Assembly (NCBI RefSeq): GCF_036227265.1
Contig: NZ_CP109446.1
Location: forward strand, 1,525,501-1,589,500
Length of the DNA: 64,000 bases
Origin: Streptomyces sp. NBC_01476
Lineage (GTDB): Bacteria > Actinomycetota > Actinomycetes > Streptomycetales > Streptomycetaceae
Direction: 5' to 3'
Part shown: positions 1-10,892 of the stretch, piece by piece
Layout: each line of letters opens with the position of its first letter
Position numbering within the stretch: the first letter of the stretch is position 1
Program-made: the position numbers and the translations under genes
The notes under the pieces: model-generated
Databases searched by the model: none
The model's input: the letters and a program-made list of their open reading frames with translations, nothing else
Told to the model about the DNA's origin: nothing

Positions 1-160
1 CCGGGCCGTCCGTCCCGCGGAAGGGCAGGATTCCGGCACTGCGTTTTTTCACCACTCCCGAAGTCTGCCCGGCCAGGGCGGCGGAGACTCCCGCGACGCG
101 GCGGCCCGGCCGGCACCGCCCCCTCCGGGGCCGGTCGCACAGCCGCTACGCTCCCGCCCC

Positions 161-661
161 ATGGGGAGAAGAACAGGCATCACGCTGGCCGCGGCCATCG
201 TGGTGGTCGGGGGCGGCGTGGCCGGGATCATCGCGCTCACCAACGGAGGGAACAGCGGGGACGGCGGAGGCGGCGGTGGTACGGGCGCCGCCCGGCTGCA
301 GGCGGACATCGCGTCGCAGTTGCCGTCGGGGTGGAGCGACACGGTCGACACCAGCGGCGGCACGGTGAATGTTCGCCTGGTGCACCAGGGGGACATGGCG
401 GACACCATCCGGTCCCTGCGGGCCAACAAGATCATCAACCCGGACGATCCGGAGATGATGAAGCTGCTGCCACGGAACACGACGGGCGCGGAGTACGTGT
501 TCCACTACTCCGACAGCAAGGACGAGGGCACTCTGCTCAGGGTCGCGGCGGGCAGGGGCCACCACAGCCCGCACCCCGAACTGCAGTTCATGAGCCGCGA
601 GTTCATCAGCGCACAGCTCAAGGGGACGTACACACCGCCGGCGCCCGTCGTCATCCCCTGA
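161..661 (+). CDS. Small membrane-anchored or secreted protein of unknown function
   Basis: The 166-residue product starts with a short basic stretch and one hydrophobic segment (residues about 7-26), then a glycine/serine linker. The remainder is a compact hydrophilic domain of about 120 residues. This suggests an uncleaved N-terminal anchor or Sec signal with an extracytoplasmic domain; there is no lipobox cysteine. The region before the ATG is only moderately purine-rich. I do not recognise the domain. It stands alone, with a long non-coding stretch behind it. The call rests on coding character, the signal-like N-terminus and lack of overlap with a better ORF. Confidence 0.65.
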   Translation: MGRRTGITLAAAIVVVGGGVAGIIALTNGGNSGDGGGGGGTGAARLQADIASQLPSGWSDTVDTSGGTVNVRLVHQGDMADTIRSLRANKIINPDDPEMMKLLPRNTTGAEYVFHYSDSKDEGTLLRVAAGRGHHSPHPELQFMSREFISAQLKGTYTPPAPVVIP

Positions 662-1183
662 CCGGCCGGAGCACCGGGAAGAACACATCCCGCGATGGCT
701 CATTTCCACGATCGGAAATCCCGCTCACCCGACTCGTGAAGGGGCAGCCGCCCCACCGCACAACGCCCGTCACCCGGCGGCGATTTCCGTACGGCACATA
801 TCAGCCGGTGCCGGTGGAGCCGGCCGCCGGCAACTGTTACAACCTTGTACGGCCGACCCGCCCGGCCGGGACTCCGCGTGGTGGTCGCCGCTGGGGGCCG
901 TACCGCTCTCCACCGTGCTGCTCAATCCGGTGGGTGACGTGGAGCGGGAACGGGCGAACTCGGGCGCGCCGCCCGACAGGTCCGCGGCGGTGGGTGCGGC
1001 CGGCCGGGAGTGACGCCCCACCGGGGGAGGGCTTTTGCGGCCAAACCGGTTGCGTTTCGGTGCGGCCGCTCCCGCCGGAAGTGCGGCGGATGGTAATCAC
1101 GTGACGTGCTCGCCGCGTACCCGCGGTACTGCGCATGCCGCTTGGCACCCCACACTTCTCAAGTCTCGTTGAAAGGACCTGCC
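662..1183. other. Intergenic region, 0.5 kb
   Basis: No credible gene is visible. The stretch holds short GC-rich inverted repeats, for example around 737-752, that could end transcription of the upstream gene, and the untranslated region of the SGNH hydrolase. I see no riboswitch, RNA gene or repeat. Confidence 0.4.
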
Positions 1184-1921
1184 TTGCGCGGAATCTTCTC
1201 CGATAAACGTGTCATGTCCCTGTTCGGTGCATGGGCACTGGCGGTGACCGGCGCCTTCATCGGGCTGATGTTCCCCACCGCGGCGGTACCCGCGACACCC
1301 GGTCGGTCCAGCAGCGGGGTACGGATCATGCCGCTCGGCGACTCGATCACCGACGGCTGGACCCCGTATCCCGGCGGCTACCGGGTCACCTTGTGGCAGC
1401 AACTGACCGCCGGCGGCCACCGGGTGGACTTCGTCGGCTCCCGGGCCAACGGCCCGGCCGCCCTCGGCGACCACGACCACGAGGGCCACCCGGGCTGGCG
1501 GATCGACCAGCTCGACGCGCACATCGTCAGCTGGCTGAAGGAGAGCGACCCGGGGACGATCCTGCTGCACATCGGGACCAACGACATCAACCAGGACCAC
1601 GACGTCGCCCACGCCCCCGCCCGGCTGTCCGGGCTGATCGACGACATCCTGCGGACCGAGCCCGGCGTGCAGCTCTTCGTCGCCCGGATCATCACCGAGC
1701 AGAACGCGCAGCGCGCCGCGATGGTGGACGCCTTCAACGCGGCGCTGCCCGGCATCGTGGCCGGCAAGGGACCGAACGTCCATCTGGTCGACATGCACGC
1801 GGCACTGACGACCGCCGACCTCGCCGACGGCGTCCACCCCTCGCGGACCGGTTACGACAAGATGGCGCTGGTCTGGCTGAACGCGCTGCGGGAGGCCAGG
1901 GCCGGCCGGGAAGCCGCCTGA
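1184..1921 (+). CDS. Secreted SGNH/GDSL-family hydrolase
   Basis: Predicted lipolytic or carbohydrate esterase of the SGNH superfamily, acting outside the cell. After a signal peptide (hydrophobic stretch about residues 11-32) the blocks appear in order: GDSITDG (nucleophile Ser), a glycine-containing block II, HIGTND (block III Asn) and DGVHPS near the C-terminus (catalytic Asp and His). I chose the TTG at 1184, 245 residues, because GAAAGGA lies at 1171-1177 with a 6-nt spacer; a longer frame starting at 1106 has no such site and would bury the signal peptide. The substrate cannot be told from sequence. It is probably monocistronic. Confidence 0.85.
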   Translation: MRGIFSDKRVMSLFGAWALAVTGAFIGLMFPTAAVPATPGRSSSGVRIMPLGDSITDGWTPYPGGYRVTLWQQLTAGGHRVDFVGSRANGPAALGDHDHEGHPGWRIDQLDAHIVSWLKESDPGTILLHIGTNDINQDHDVAHAPARLSGLIDDILRTEPGVQLFVARIITEQNAQRAAMVDAFNAALPGIVAGKGPNVHLVDMHAALTTADLADGVHPSRTGYDKMALVWLNALREARAGREAA

Positions 1922-2109
1922 CGGGGATACCACGGAGGCGCTGACCGGCTCCGGCGCGGTCCGGTGCGCCCACCCGCGCGCGGCGCCCGATCCCGGTCCG
2001 GACACGGCCACCGGACCGCTCGCCCGACAGCGGATGCAAGTAAAGTCCTGATGAGCCATGTGATCACCGCGCACCCTCCGCGCGCCGACGCAGAGAGCAG
2101 GAGACCGGA

Positions 2110-3174
2110 TTGCCGTCCGAATCGCTTCCCGAGGCCGGGCCGGGGTCAGAGCCGCAGTCGGTGCTCAGTCCGCTGACCAGTGCCTCGATCTTCCTCGTCG
2201 TCACGGTCGACCCCGGCGGCGAGCAGGCTGTACGTGATCTGCTGCCGGACATCGCGGGGCTGCAGCGGGCGTTCGGCTTCGCGGCGCCCGAGGCGGTGCT
2301 CAGCTGTGTGACGGGGGTCGGGTCCGACGCCTGGGACCGCCTCTTCGACTACCCGCGTCCCGCGGACCTGCACCCCTTCGTACCGCTGGAGGGCGCCCGG
2401 CACCGGGCCCCGGCCACCCCCGGCGACCTGCTCTTCCACATCCGGGCCACCCGGCTCGACCTGTGCTTCGCGCTCGCCTCGGAGATCATGAAGCGGCTGC
2501 GCGGCGCGGTGACGCTCCAGGACGAGGTGCAGGGCTTCAAGTACCTCGACACCCGGGACCTGATGGGCTTCGTGGACGGCACCGAGAACCCGGTGGGCGA
2601 CGACGCGAGCGACGCCGTGCTGATCGGCGACGAGGATCCGCCGCACGCGGGCGGCAGCTATGTGATCGTGCAGAAGTACCTGCACGACCTCGACAGCTGG
2701 AACCAACTGCCGGTCGAGGCCCAGGAGAAGATCATCGGCCGGACCAAGGCGACCAACATCGAGCTGGATGCGCCCGGTTCGCATGTGGCGCTGAACACCG
2801 TCACCGACCCGGACGGCACCGAGCGGGACATCCTGCGCGACAACATGCCGTTCGGCAGTCCTGGCAGCGGCGAGTTCGGCACGTACTTCATCGGCTACGC
2901 CCGCACCCCGGACGTCACCGAGCAGATGCTGCGCAATATGTTCCTCGGTGTGGCACCCACCGGGCACGACAAGATCCTGGACTTCTCCACGGCGGTCACC
3001 GGCACGCTCTTCTACGTGCCCTCCGCCGACTTCCTCGACGACCCGCCCGGCCCCCCGGCCGCCGCCACGACCGCCGCCACGACCGCCGCGGCGGCACCGG
3101 CCGCGGCCTCCCTCCCCCGGCCCGCCGACGGCAGCCTGGGCATCGGCAACCTGAACAGGAGCACGACCCCGTGA
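2110..3174 (+). CDS. dypB: DyP-type heme peroxidase, encapsulin cargo
   Basis: Dye-decolorizing peroxidase of 354 residues that uses H2O2 to oxidise dyes and phenolics. The GFVDG signature spans residues 153-157 with the distal Asp at 156; His225 fits the proximal heme ligand, and Arg243 and Asn245 fit the distal pocket of DypB. An alanine/proline-rich linker follows the catalytic domain, and the tail DGSLGIGNL (residues 340-348) matches the targeting peptide that docks cargo inside encapsulin shells. The start is a TTG preceded by AGGAG at 2099-2103. The stop overlaps the encapsulin start by 4 bp, so the two proteins are likely made together. No Tat signal is present, as expected for an encapsulated cytosolic enzyme. 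Confidence 0.93.
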   Translation: MPSESLPEAGPGSEPQSVLSPLTSASIFLVVTVDPGGEQAVRDLLPDIAGLQRAFGFAAPEAVLSCVTGVGSDAWDRLFDYPRPADLHPFVPLEGARHRAPATPGDLLFHIRATRLDLCFALASEIMKRLRGAVTLQDEVQGFKYLDTRDLMGFVDGTENPVGDDASDAVLIGDEDPPHAGGSYVIVQKYLHDLDSWNQLPVEAQEKIIGRTKATNIELDAPGSHVALNTVTDPDGTERDILRDNMPFGSPGSGEFGTYFIGYARTPDVTEQMLRNMFLGVAPTGHDKILDFSTAVTGTLFYVPSADFLDDPPGPPAAATTAATTAAAAPAAASLPRPADGSLGIGNLNRSTTP

Positions 3175-3983
3175 ACAATCTGCACCGTGAACTCGCCCCT
3201 GTCTCCGCCGCCGCCTGGGCCGATCTGGAGGCGGAGGCGACCCGTACCTTCAAGCGGAACGTCGCGGCCCGCCGGATGGTGGACGTGCCCGAACCCGCCG
3301 GTTCCGAGCTGGCCGCCGTCACGACCGGCCACCTGGACACGGTGACCGCGCCGGCCGACGGGGTGCTCGCCCGTACCCGCCGCTCGCAGCCGGTGGTCGA
3401 GCTGCGGGTGCCGTTCACCGTCGACCGCTCCCAGGTGGACGACGTGGAGCGCGGTGCCAAGGACGCCGACTGGCAGCCGGTGAAGGACGCCGCCCGGGCG
3501 CTCGCCTTCGCCGAGGACCGCGCGGTCTTCGAGGGCTACCCGGCGGCCGGCATCACCGGTATCCGGGCCTCCTCCTCCAACGCCGAGCTGACGCTGCCCG
3601 CCGACGTACGGGAGTACCCGGACGTCATCAGCCAGGCCATCACCGCGCTGCGGCTGGCCGGTGTGGACGGCGCGTACAGCCTGGCGCTCAGCGCGGACGC
3701 GTACACCGCGGTCAGTGAGACCTCCGACCACGGCTACCCGATCCACGAGCACCTCGCCCGGCTGCTCGACGGGGACATCATCTGGGCGCCCGCGATCGAC
3801 GGCGCCTTCCTGCTCGCCACCCGCGGCGGGGACTTCGAGCTCCGTCTCGGCCAGGACGTGTCGATCGGCTACCTCGGCCACGACGCCACCAGCGTCGAGC
3901 TGTACTTCCAGGAGACGCTGACCTTCCTGGTCTACACCTCCGAGGCCGCCGTGGCCCTCAAGCCCGCGGCCCCCGCGGTCTGA
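3171..3983 (+). CDS. Family 1 encapsulin shell protein
   Basis: Shell protomer of an encapsulin nanocompartment (HK97 capsid fold; linocin M18/CFP29 family), 270 residues, the usual length. The N-terminus [19 protein letters not shown] and the following [14 protein letters not shown] block are typical of the family, including the N-terminal helix that binds cargo peptides. The GTG start overlaps the peroxidase stop (GTGA), giving translational coupling and a two-gene operon. The inferred role is sequestration of the upstream peroxidase in a protein shell, as known for DyP-encapsulin pairs in other actinobacteria. A strong terminator follows at 4202-4244. The lack of another cargo gene nearby (for example a ferritin-like protein) points to peroxidase as the main load. 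Confidence 0.95.
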   Translation: MNNLHRELAPVSAAAWADLEAEATRTFKRNVAARRMVDVPEPAGSELAAVTTGHLDTVTAPADGVLARTRRSQPVVELRVPFTVDRSQVDDVERGAKDADWQPVKDAARALAFAEDRAVFEGYPAAGITGIRASSSNAELTLPADVREYPDVISQAITALRLAGVDGAYSLALSADAYTAVSETSDHGYPIHEHLARLLDGDIIWAPAIDGAFLLATRGGDFELRLGQDVSIGYLGHDATSVELYFQETLTFLVYTSEAAVALKPAAPAV

Positions 3984-4201
3984 CCGTGTCCTCGGGCGCC
4001 CGGGTCCGCAACCCCGGCCCGGGCGTCCGCCGTGCCGGACGCGATCTCACGTTCCCGGCCCCGCGGGCGTCTACCGGGTGAGAGCGATCCGGACGGGATC
4101 GGCCGGGCGGACGGGCTCGACCGGAAGCGGTTCCTGCTGGACCTGGAGGAGCCGGCCGGGGAGAAGGCTGCCCGGCTGTTCTGAGCCGGGGGGATGCGGG
4201 A

Positions 4202-4244
4202 ACGGCGGTGGCCGGGACCCTTCGGGGGTCCCGGCCACCGCCGT
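4202..4244. terminator. Bidirectional terminator between encapsulin and icd
   Basis: Perfect 19-bp inverted repeat (4202-4220 with 4226-4244) around a 5-nt loop. It lies between the convergent encapsulin and isocitrate dehydrogenase genes and can serve both strands. Confidence 0.85.
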
Positions 4245-4265
4245 CCGTACATGTGCCGGGCGGTG

Positions 4266-6506
<2,241 letters not shown>

Positions 6507-6514
6507 CTAGATTG

Positions 6515-6531
6515 CTCGATATCAAGATATC
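6515..6531 (-). promoter_or_regulatory. AT-rich GATATC repeat upstream of icd
   Basis: Two GATATC palindromes (6518-6523 and 6526-6531) separated by AA, overlapping an imperfect palindrome at 6515-6526. It lies 30-46 bp upstream of the icd start in an otherwise very GC-rich region. This looks like a promoter or operator element; no regulator can be assigned. Confidence 0.4.
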
Positions 6532-6735
6532 CCTTGCACACCCCGCGATCGACAGGACCCCGCTTCCGACCGTTTCCCGGCCCGCCCGCCCCACGGCCTG
6601 ACCGGCCCCGGCACCGGCCTGCAAGCCGACCGCAAGGGTTGCGCAAGACCCTCACCGCAGCCGTCGGGCATCCCCCTGGCGAGGAGGTTTCGACCCGGGC
6701 CCCAGAGCGGGGCTTCGACGTGTCGGGGGAGGGTC

Positions 6736-8001
6736 ATGCCGGTGAGGGAAGTGCAGGACGGAACATCGGGTACGCAGCAGGAGGCGGTACGGGACCGGTT
6801 CGCCGCGGGGGCGGACGCCGGTCGGTGGCGCACGGTGCCGGCCCGCAAGACGGTGCTGGTACTGGTGCACACCGAGGTGTACGGCAGACGACTGCAGGAT
6901 CTGCTGCCGCTGCTGGCATCGGACCTGCGGATCGAGGTGGTCTTCACCATCGCGCCGCACGCGTTCAACGGGGGCGTCGCGCGTTATCTGCGGGGCCTGG
7001 GTGCCACGGTGATCCCGTGGGCCGAGGCGGTCAGGACGACGTTCGACCTCGCGCTCGCCGCGGGGTCCCAGGGAATGGAGCAGGTCAGGGCGCCGCTGGT
7101 GCGGATCTCGCACGGCGCGGGCCACATGTCGCTGGCACGGGCACAGGAGGGTGCGGCGGAACACGGCTTGCCCCGCGAGCCCGGCGGGATCACCGGGCGG
7201 GACCATCTGACCTGGAAGGGGGCAGTGGTGCCGCGTGCGGTGGCGCTGGCCCACCGGGACGACCTGAGGGCGCTGCGGCAGTGGTGCCCGGAGGCGCTGC
7301 CGGTCGCCGAGGTGGTCGGTGACCCGGCGTACGACCGGGTCGCGGCGAGCCTGCCGTTCCGGGAGCGGTACCGGGCCGAGCTGGGGCTCGGGGCCGGCCG
7401 GCACCTGGTGCTGCTGACCTCGACCTGGGGCCGCCGGTCGGCGTTCAACCGCCTGGAGGCGCTGCTGCCGCGGCTGCTCGCGGAACTGCCGCGGCGCACG
7501 TACCAGGTCGCGATGCTGGTGCATCCGAATGTCTGGGCCAAGCACGGCCCCTGGCAGGTGAAGGCGTGGCTCGCGGACTGCCGGCGGGCGGGGGTGCTGC
7601 TCCTTCCGCCGGAGGTGGACTGGCGGGCACCGCTGATCGCGGCGGATTCGGTGATCGGGGACTACGGCTCGGTGACGCTGTACGCCACCATGACCGGCGC
7701 GCCGATCCTGCTCTCCCGCTATCCGTACCAGGACGCGAACCCGCTCTCGCCCGGGGTCGCGCTCGCGATGGCGGCCCCGGCTCTCTCACCGCACCGGCCG
7801 CTCGCCGACCAGCTGGCGTACGCCGCCGCGGAGTACCCGCGCCGGGAGTACGCCCGGATCGCGCGGCGGATCTCTTCGGAGCCCGGCCGCTTCAACCGGC
7901 GTATGCGGCGGTTGATGTACAGGGTGCTGGGACTGGGGCAGCCCGCCTACGCACCGGACACCGAACCGGTGTCGCTCTCCTCGGGCCAGGTGTCCGCGTG
8001 A
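6736..8001 (+). CDS. CDP-glycerol glycerophosphotransferase-like protein
   Basis: A 421-residue protein with features of the CDP-glycerol:polyglycerophosphate transferase/GT-B superfamily. A first Rossmann-like half contains VLVLVHTEVYGRRLQDLLPL. The second half has HPNVW and the DYGSVTLYATMTGAPILL block typical of the nucleotide-binding domain. There is no signal peptide or membrane helix, so it would act at the cytoplasmic face. The start is supported by GGGGAGGG just upstream of the ATG. Its stop overlaps the next gene by 4 bp. Wall-polymer assembly is the family role; it is not proven here, and catalytic residues are only partly recognisable. Confidence 0.7.
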   Translation: MPVREVQDGTSGTQQEAVRDRFAAGADAGRWRTVPARKTVLVLVHTEVYGRRLQDLLPLLASDLRIEVVFTIAPHAFNGGVARYLRGLGATVIPWAEAVRTTFDLALAAGSQGMEQVRAPLVRISHGAGHMSLARAQEGAAEHGLPREPGGITGRDHLTWKGAVVPRAVALAHRDDLRALRQWCPEALPVAEVVGDPAYDRVAASLPFRERYRAELGLGAGRHLVLLTSTWGRRSAFNRLEALLPRLLAELPRRTYQVAMLVHPNVWAKHGPWQVKAWLADCRRAGVLLLPPEVDWRAPLIAADSVIGDYGSVTLYATMTGAPILLSRYPYQDANPLSPGVALAMAAPALSPHRPLADQLAYAAAEYPRREYARIARRISSEPGRFNRRMRRLMYRVLGLGQPAYAPDTEPVSLSSGQVSA

Positions 8002-8354
8002 CCGGGCCCGCCTGCGATCACGTCAGGGTGGACCTGGACGGTTCGCCGCCGCCGGACCGGACGCTGCTCGCCTGCGCGGACGTCCTGTACGGCGCCGGCG
8101 GCCCGCAGGCGGCGGCGCGGCTGCTGCGGCGCCATCCGGGCTGCCTGCTGGTGTCGGTCCGGGACGAGCACGGGCAGTGCACGACGCTGACCCGGACCGG
8201 GGTACTGATCACGGCCGGCCCGGTGCGGGGCGGCGAGGAGCACGCCCTGTTCGCTTCGATGGTGCACCGGTGGCTGGTGGCGGTCAGCGCGGCTGCGGCG
8301 GCGCACCCCGGTCCTGCGGCGGGCCGGGGTCCTGAGCACCCAGCCGGGCCGTGA
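7998..8354 (+). CDS. Unknown protein coupled to the transferase-like gene
   Basis: A 118-residue product starting at a GTG that overlaps the preceding stop (GTGA), so it is probably translated with the CDP-glycerol transferase-like gene. It is rich in aspartate at the N-terminus and has no membrane segment or recognised motif. Its last 71 bp overlap tail-to-tail with the NB-ARC gene on the other strand, so one of the two 3' ends may be longer than the functional protein. I do not recognise the family. Confidence 0.55.
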   Translation: MTGPACDHVRVDLDGSPPPDRTLLACADVLYGAGGPQAAARLLRRHPGCLLVSVRDEHGQCTTLTRTGVLITAGPVRGGEEHALFASMVHRWLVAVSAAAAAHPGPAAGRGPEHPAGP

Positions 8355-10671
8355 GGCGGCGGGCGTCCACCGGGCTGACCGGCAGGTAGACGGCCAGGGA
8401 CCGCTCGTACCAGTCCCTGGCCGTTTCCGGTTCCCCGCGCCCGGCGGCGCTCTCACCCAGCAGCTCCAGCACTCTGCCCTGCCAGTGCACCGAGCCGGCG
8501 GCGGCGAACTCCTCCAGCGCGTCGCGGAGTTCCCGCTCGGCCACGGCGAAGTCGGTGACCCCGTCGGCCGCGTGGGCCCGGCCGAGAAAGGCGAGTGCCC
8601 GGGCCGCGTCATAGGGATCGGGCACGGCGAGCAGGTCGGCCCGGGCGCGGGCCAGCCACCGCACGGCGGCGAGCGGCCGGCCGGCCGCCAGGGCGATGTC
8701 GCCGAGGCACACCCGGGTCAGGGCGGCTCCCCGGGCGTAACCGATCTCCTCGCGGATGGTGAGGGCCGCGAGGAAGAAGGCGGTTGCCGGCCCGAGGCGG
8801 CCGGCCAGCCGGTGGGACTGGCCGAGGCCGTGCAGTGCCTGTGCTTCGGCCCGTCGGTCGCTGTCCCTGCGGGCCCCCTCCAGCGCCCGGCCGAACCAGC
8901 TGACCGCGTCGTCGTAGCGGCCCGCGTTGGACAGGCCGCTGCCCCCGGTGGTGAGCATGCGGCTGACGCCCGCGGTGTGCCCGGCCCGCTCGGCGGCGGC
9001 CAGGCCGACGGTGTGCGCCTCGATCCACAGGTCCAGGGGGCGCAGGCGCAGGAAGAGCGGTTGCATGCTGTCGACGGTCTGCCAGGCGGTGGCGTCCCAG
9101 CCGCGCTCGGCAGCCGTTCTCACCGCGGTCATCAGGTGCTGCCGTTCGGCGTCGAGCCAGGCGAGCGCGCTCGCCTCGTCCGGGAAGTCCGGGACGCCCT
9201 GCGGTTGCCGGGCGTAGTCGCGGCGCAGTCTGCGGTGGGTGGGCGACAGGAGTGCCCTGGCCCCGGTGGCGGTCGCCAGGTACCAGTCGAGCACCCGGCG
9301 TACCGCCTCCTCGCGGCCGGCGGGCGTCTCCTCCGCCGCGGCACGCTGGGCCGCGTGCAGACGGATCAGATCGTGGAACCGGTGGCGGTCAGGGCCGAGT
9401 TCCTCGACCAGATTGACCTCGACCAGTTCGTCCAGCAGCCGGGCGGCCGGTTCCGGGGACACCCCGGCGGCAGCCCCGGTCACCGCCGTGCCGAACTCGG
9501 TGACCGGCGCCAGCCCCAGCCGGCGGTAGCAGCGGGCCGTCGCGGGTGCCAGGGACGCGTACGTGTCGTCCAGTGCGGCGCGTACCGCCCCCTCGCCTCC
9601 CGCCTCCAAGGTGGCCAGGCGCTCGCTCTCCCGGCTCATGGCGCCGGCCAGCACCGCCAGCGGCTGCCGGGGCCGGGCCGCCAGCCGGGCGGCGGCGACG
9701 CACACCGCGAGCGGCAGCCCCGCGCACAGCCGGGCCAGCCCGAGGGCCGCTGCGGGTTCCCTGGCGACGCGGTCGCCACCGAGCCTGCGGGCGAGCAACT
9801 CCACCGTGGCAGCGGGGTCGAGGACGTCCAGCAGGCGGAAGGCGGCGCCGTCCACGCCGAGTCCGGAGAGCCTGCGCCGGCTGGTCACCACGGTGAGGGC
9901 GTCCGGTGAGCCGGGCAGCAGCGGGCGGACCTGGGCGGCGCTGAAGGCGTTGTCGAGGAGCAGGGAGATCCGCAGCCCGGCGGTGACCGTGCGCCACAGG
10001 GCGGTCTGCTCGGGCAGGTCGGCGGGCACGTGGCCGACACCGAAGGCGCGCAGGAAGCGGCCCAGCACTTCGCCGGGCCCCGCCGGTCCGGCCGTGGAGT
10101 GGCCGCGCAGATCGGCGTAGAGCTGCCCGTGCGGGTACGCGGCGGCCTGCGCGCGCAGCCAAGTGGCCGAGAGTGCGGTCTTGCCGACGCCTGCCGCGCC
10201 GGTGACGACGATGAGGGACGGGCCGCCGCCGGTGGCGGCGGCGCGCAGGGCGTCGAGGGCGGCGAGGTCGCCGGCACGGCCGGTGAGCTGGGCCGGGGCC
10301 GGAATGAGCTGGCGCGGTACGCGGGGCGGCAGGACCTGCTTGGCCGGCCGGCCGTGCTCATGGACGTGGATGCCGCCGCTGATGTCCCGGGCCTGGACGA
10401 CGGGCCCCGTGACGCGGGCGGCCCCGGAGACGCCGTTGGACGTGCCGGCGGTGGCGTCCGCTCCGGGTGCGGGCACTGTGGCCAGCCAGGCTCGCAGGGC
10501 CGCGCGAGTCTCCGGCCCGGCCTGGGCCGCTTCGGCCAGTTGCCCGGCCAGGGCGGACACCGGCTCGGTGCCGTCCGGGGCGGTGGGCAGCAGTTCGGCC
10601 AGCGCACGGCGCGTCGCCGGGTCGGCGCGTGAGAGGGCCGCGGCCAGTTCAGCGGCTGATACCTGGCACAT
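8284..10671 (-). CDS. NB-ARC/TPR signal-transduction ATPase (STAND)
   Basis: A 795-residue protein in three parts. An N-terminal helical region is followed by a short GPVVQARDISGG-type motif (about residues 87-105), seen in many streptomycete STAND proteins. An NB-ARC ATPase follows, with P-loop GAAGVGKTA near residue 160, a Walker-B-like LLLDNA and an FHDLIRLHA block resembling the MHD region. The C-terminal half holds tetratricopeptide repeats (about residues 540-780). STAND ATPases act as ligand-gated switches. This one has no obvious DNA-binding or nuclease effector, so its output is unknown. It is transcribed divergently from the SARP/NB-ARC gene at 10893. Confidence 0.85.
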   Translation of the reverse strand: MCQVSAAELAAALSRADPATRRALAELLPTAPDGTEPVSALAGQLAEAAQAGPETRAALRAWLATVPAPGADATAGTSNGVSGAARVTGPVVQARDISGGIHVHEHGRPAKQVLPPRVPRQLIPAPAQLTGRAGDLAALDALRAAATGGGPSLIVVTGAAGVGKTALSATWLRAQAAAYPHGQLYADLRGHSTAGPAGPGEVLGRFLRAFGVGHVPADLPEQTALWRTVTAGLRISLLLDNAFSAAQVRPLLPGSPDALTVVTSRRRLSGLGVDGAAFRLLDVLDPAATVELLARRLGGDRVAREPAAALGLARLCAGLPLAVCVAAARLAARPRQPLAVLAGAMSRESERLATLEAGGEGAVRAALDDTYASLAPATARCYRRLGLAPVTEFGTAVTGAAAGVSPEPAARLLDELVEVNLVEELGPDRHRFHDLIRLHAAQRAAAEETPAGREEAVRRVLDWYLATATGARALLSPTHRRLRRDYARQPQGVPDFPDEASALAWLDAERQHLMTAVRTAAERGWDATAWQTVDSMQPLFLRLRPLDLWIEAHTVGLAAAERAGHTAGVSRMLTTGGSGLSNAGRYDDAVSWFGRALEGARRDSDRRAEAQALHGLGQSHRLAGRLGPATAFFLAALTIREEIGYARGAALTRVCLGDIALAAGRPLAAVRWLARARADLLAVPDPYDAARALAFLGRAHAADGVTDFAVAERELRDALEEFAAAGSVHWQGRVLELLGESAAGRGEPETARDWYERSLAVYLPVSPVDARRLTARLGAQDPGPPQDRGAPPQPR

Positions 10672-10892
10672 GTCCCGCCCCCCGCCGCAGCCCCACCAGC
10701 ACGTGCTGTTTCACGCGTCGCACGCCCTTCAGCCGGCCCTCGTACGGCCGGAGTTCTCCCTCTTGACCATGAAAGACCGCAAATCACAAAGAAAGAAATG
10801 TTTCGGCCAACAATTTGTCGTCGTCTCGGCTCTCTTTGACCGAAGTTGCGGACATGTCACTCTGGGAGGGGCGGAGCGGACCGGCGGCGGGG

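Noticed and set aside
3984..4200. Possible short gene fragment after encapsulin
   Set aside because: A short hydrophilic frame ends at about 4184 but has no start, length or similarity to support it.
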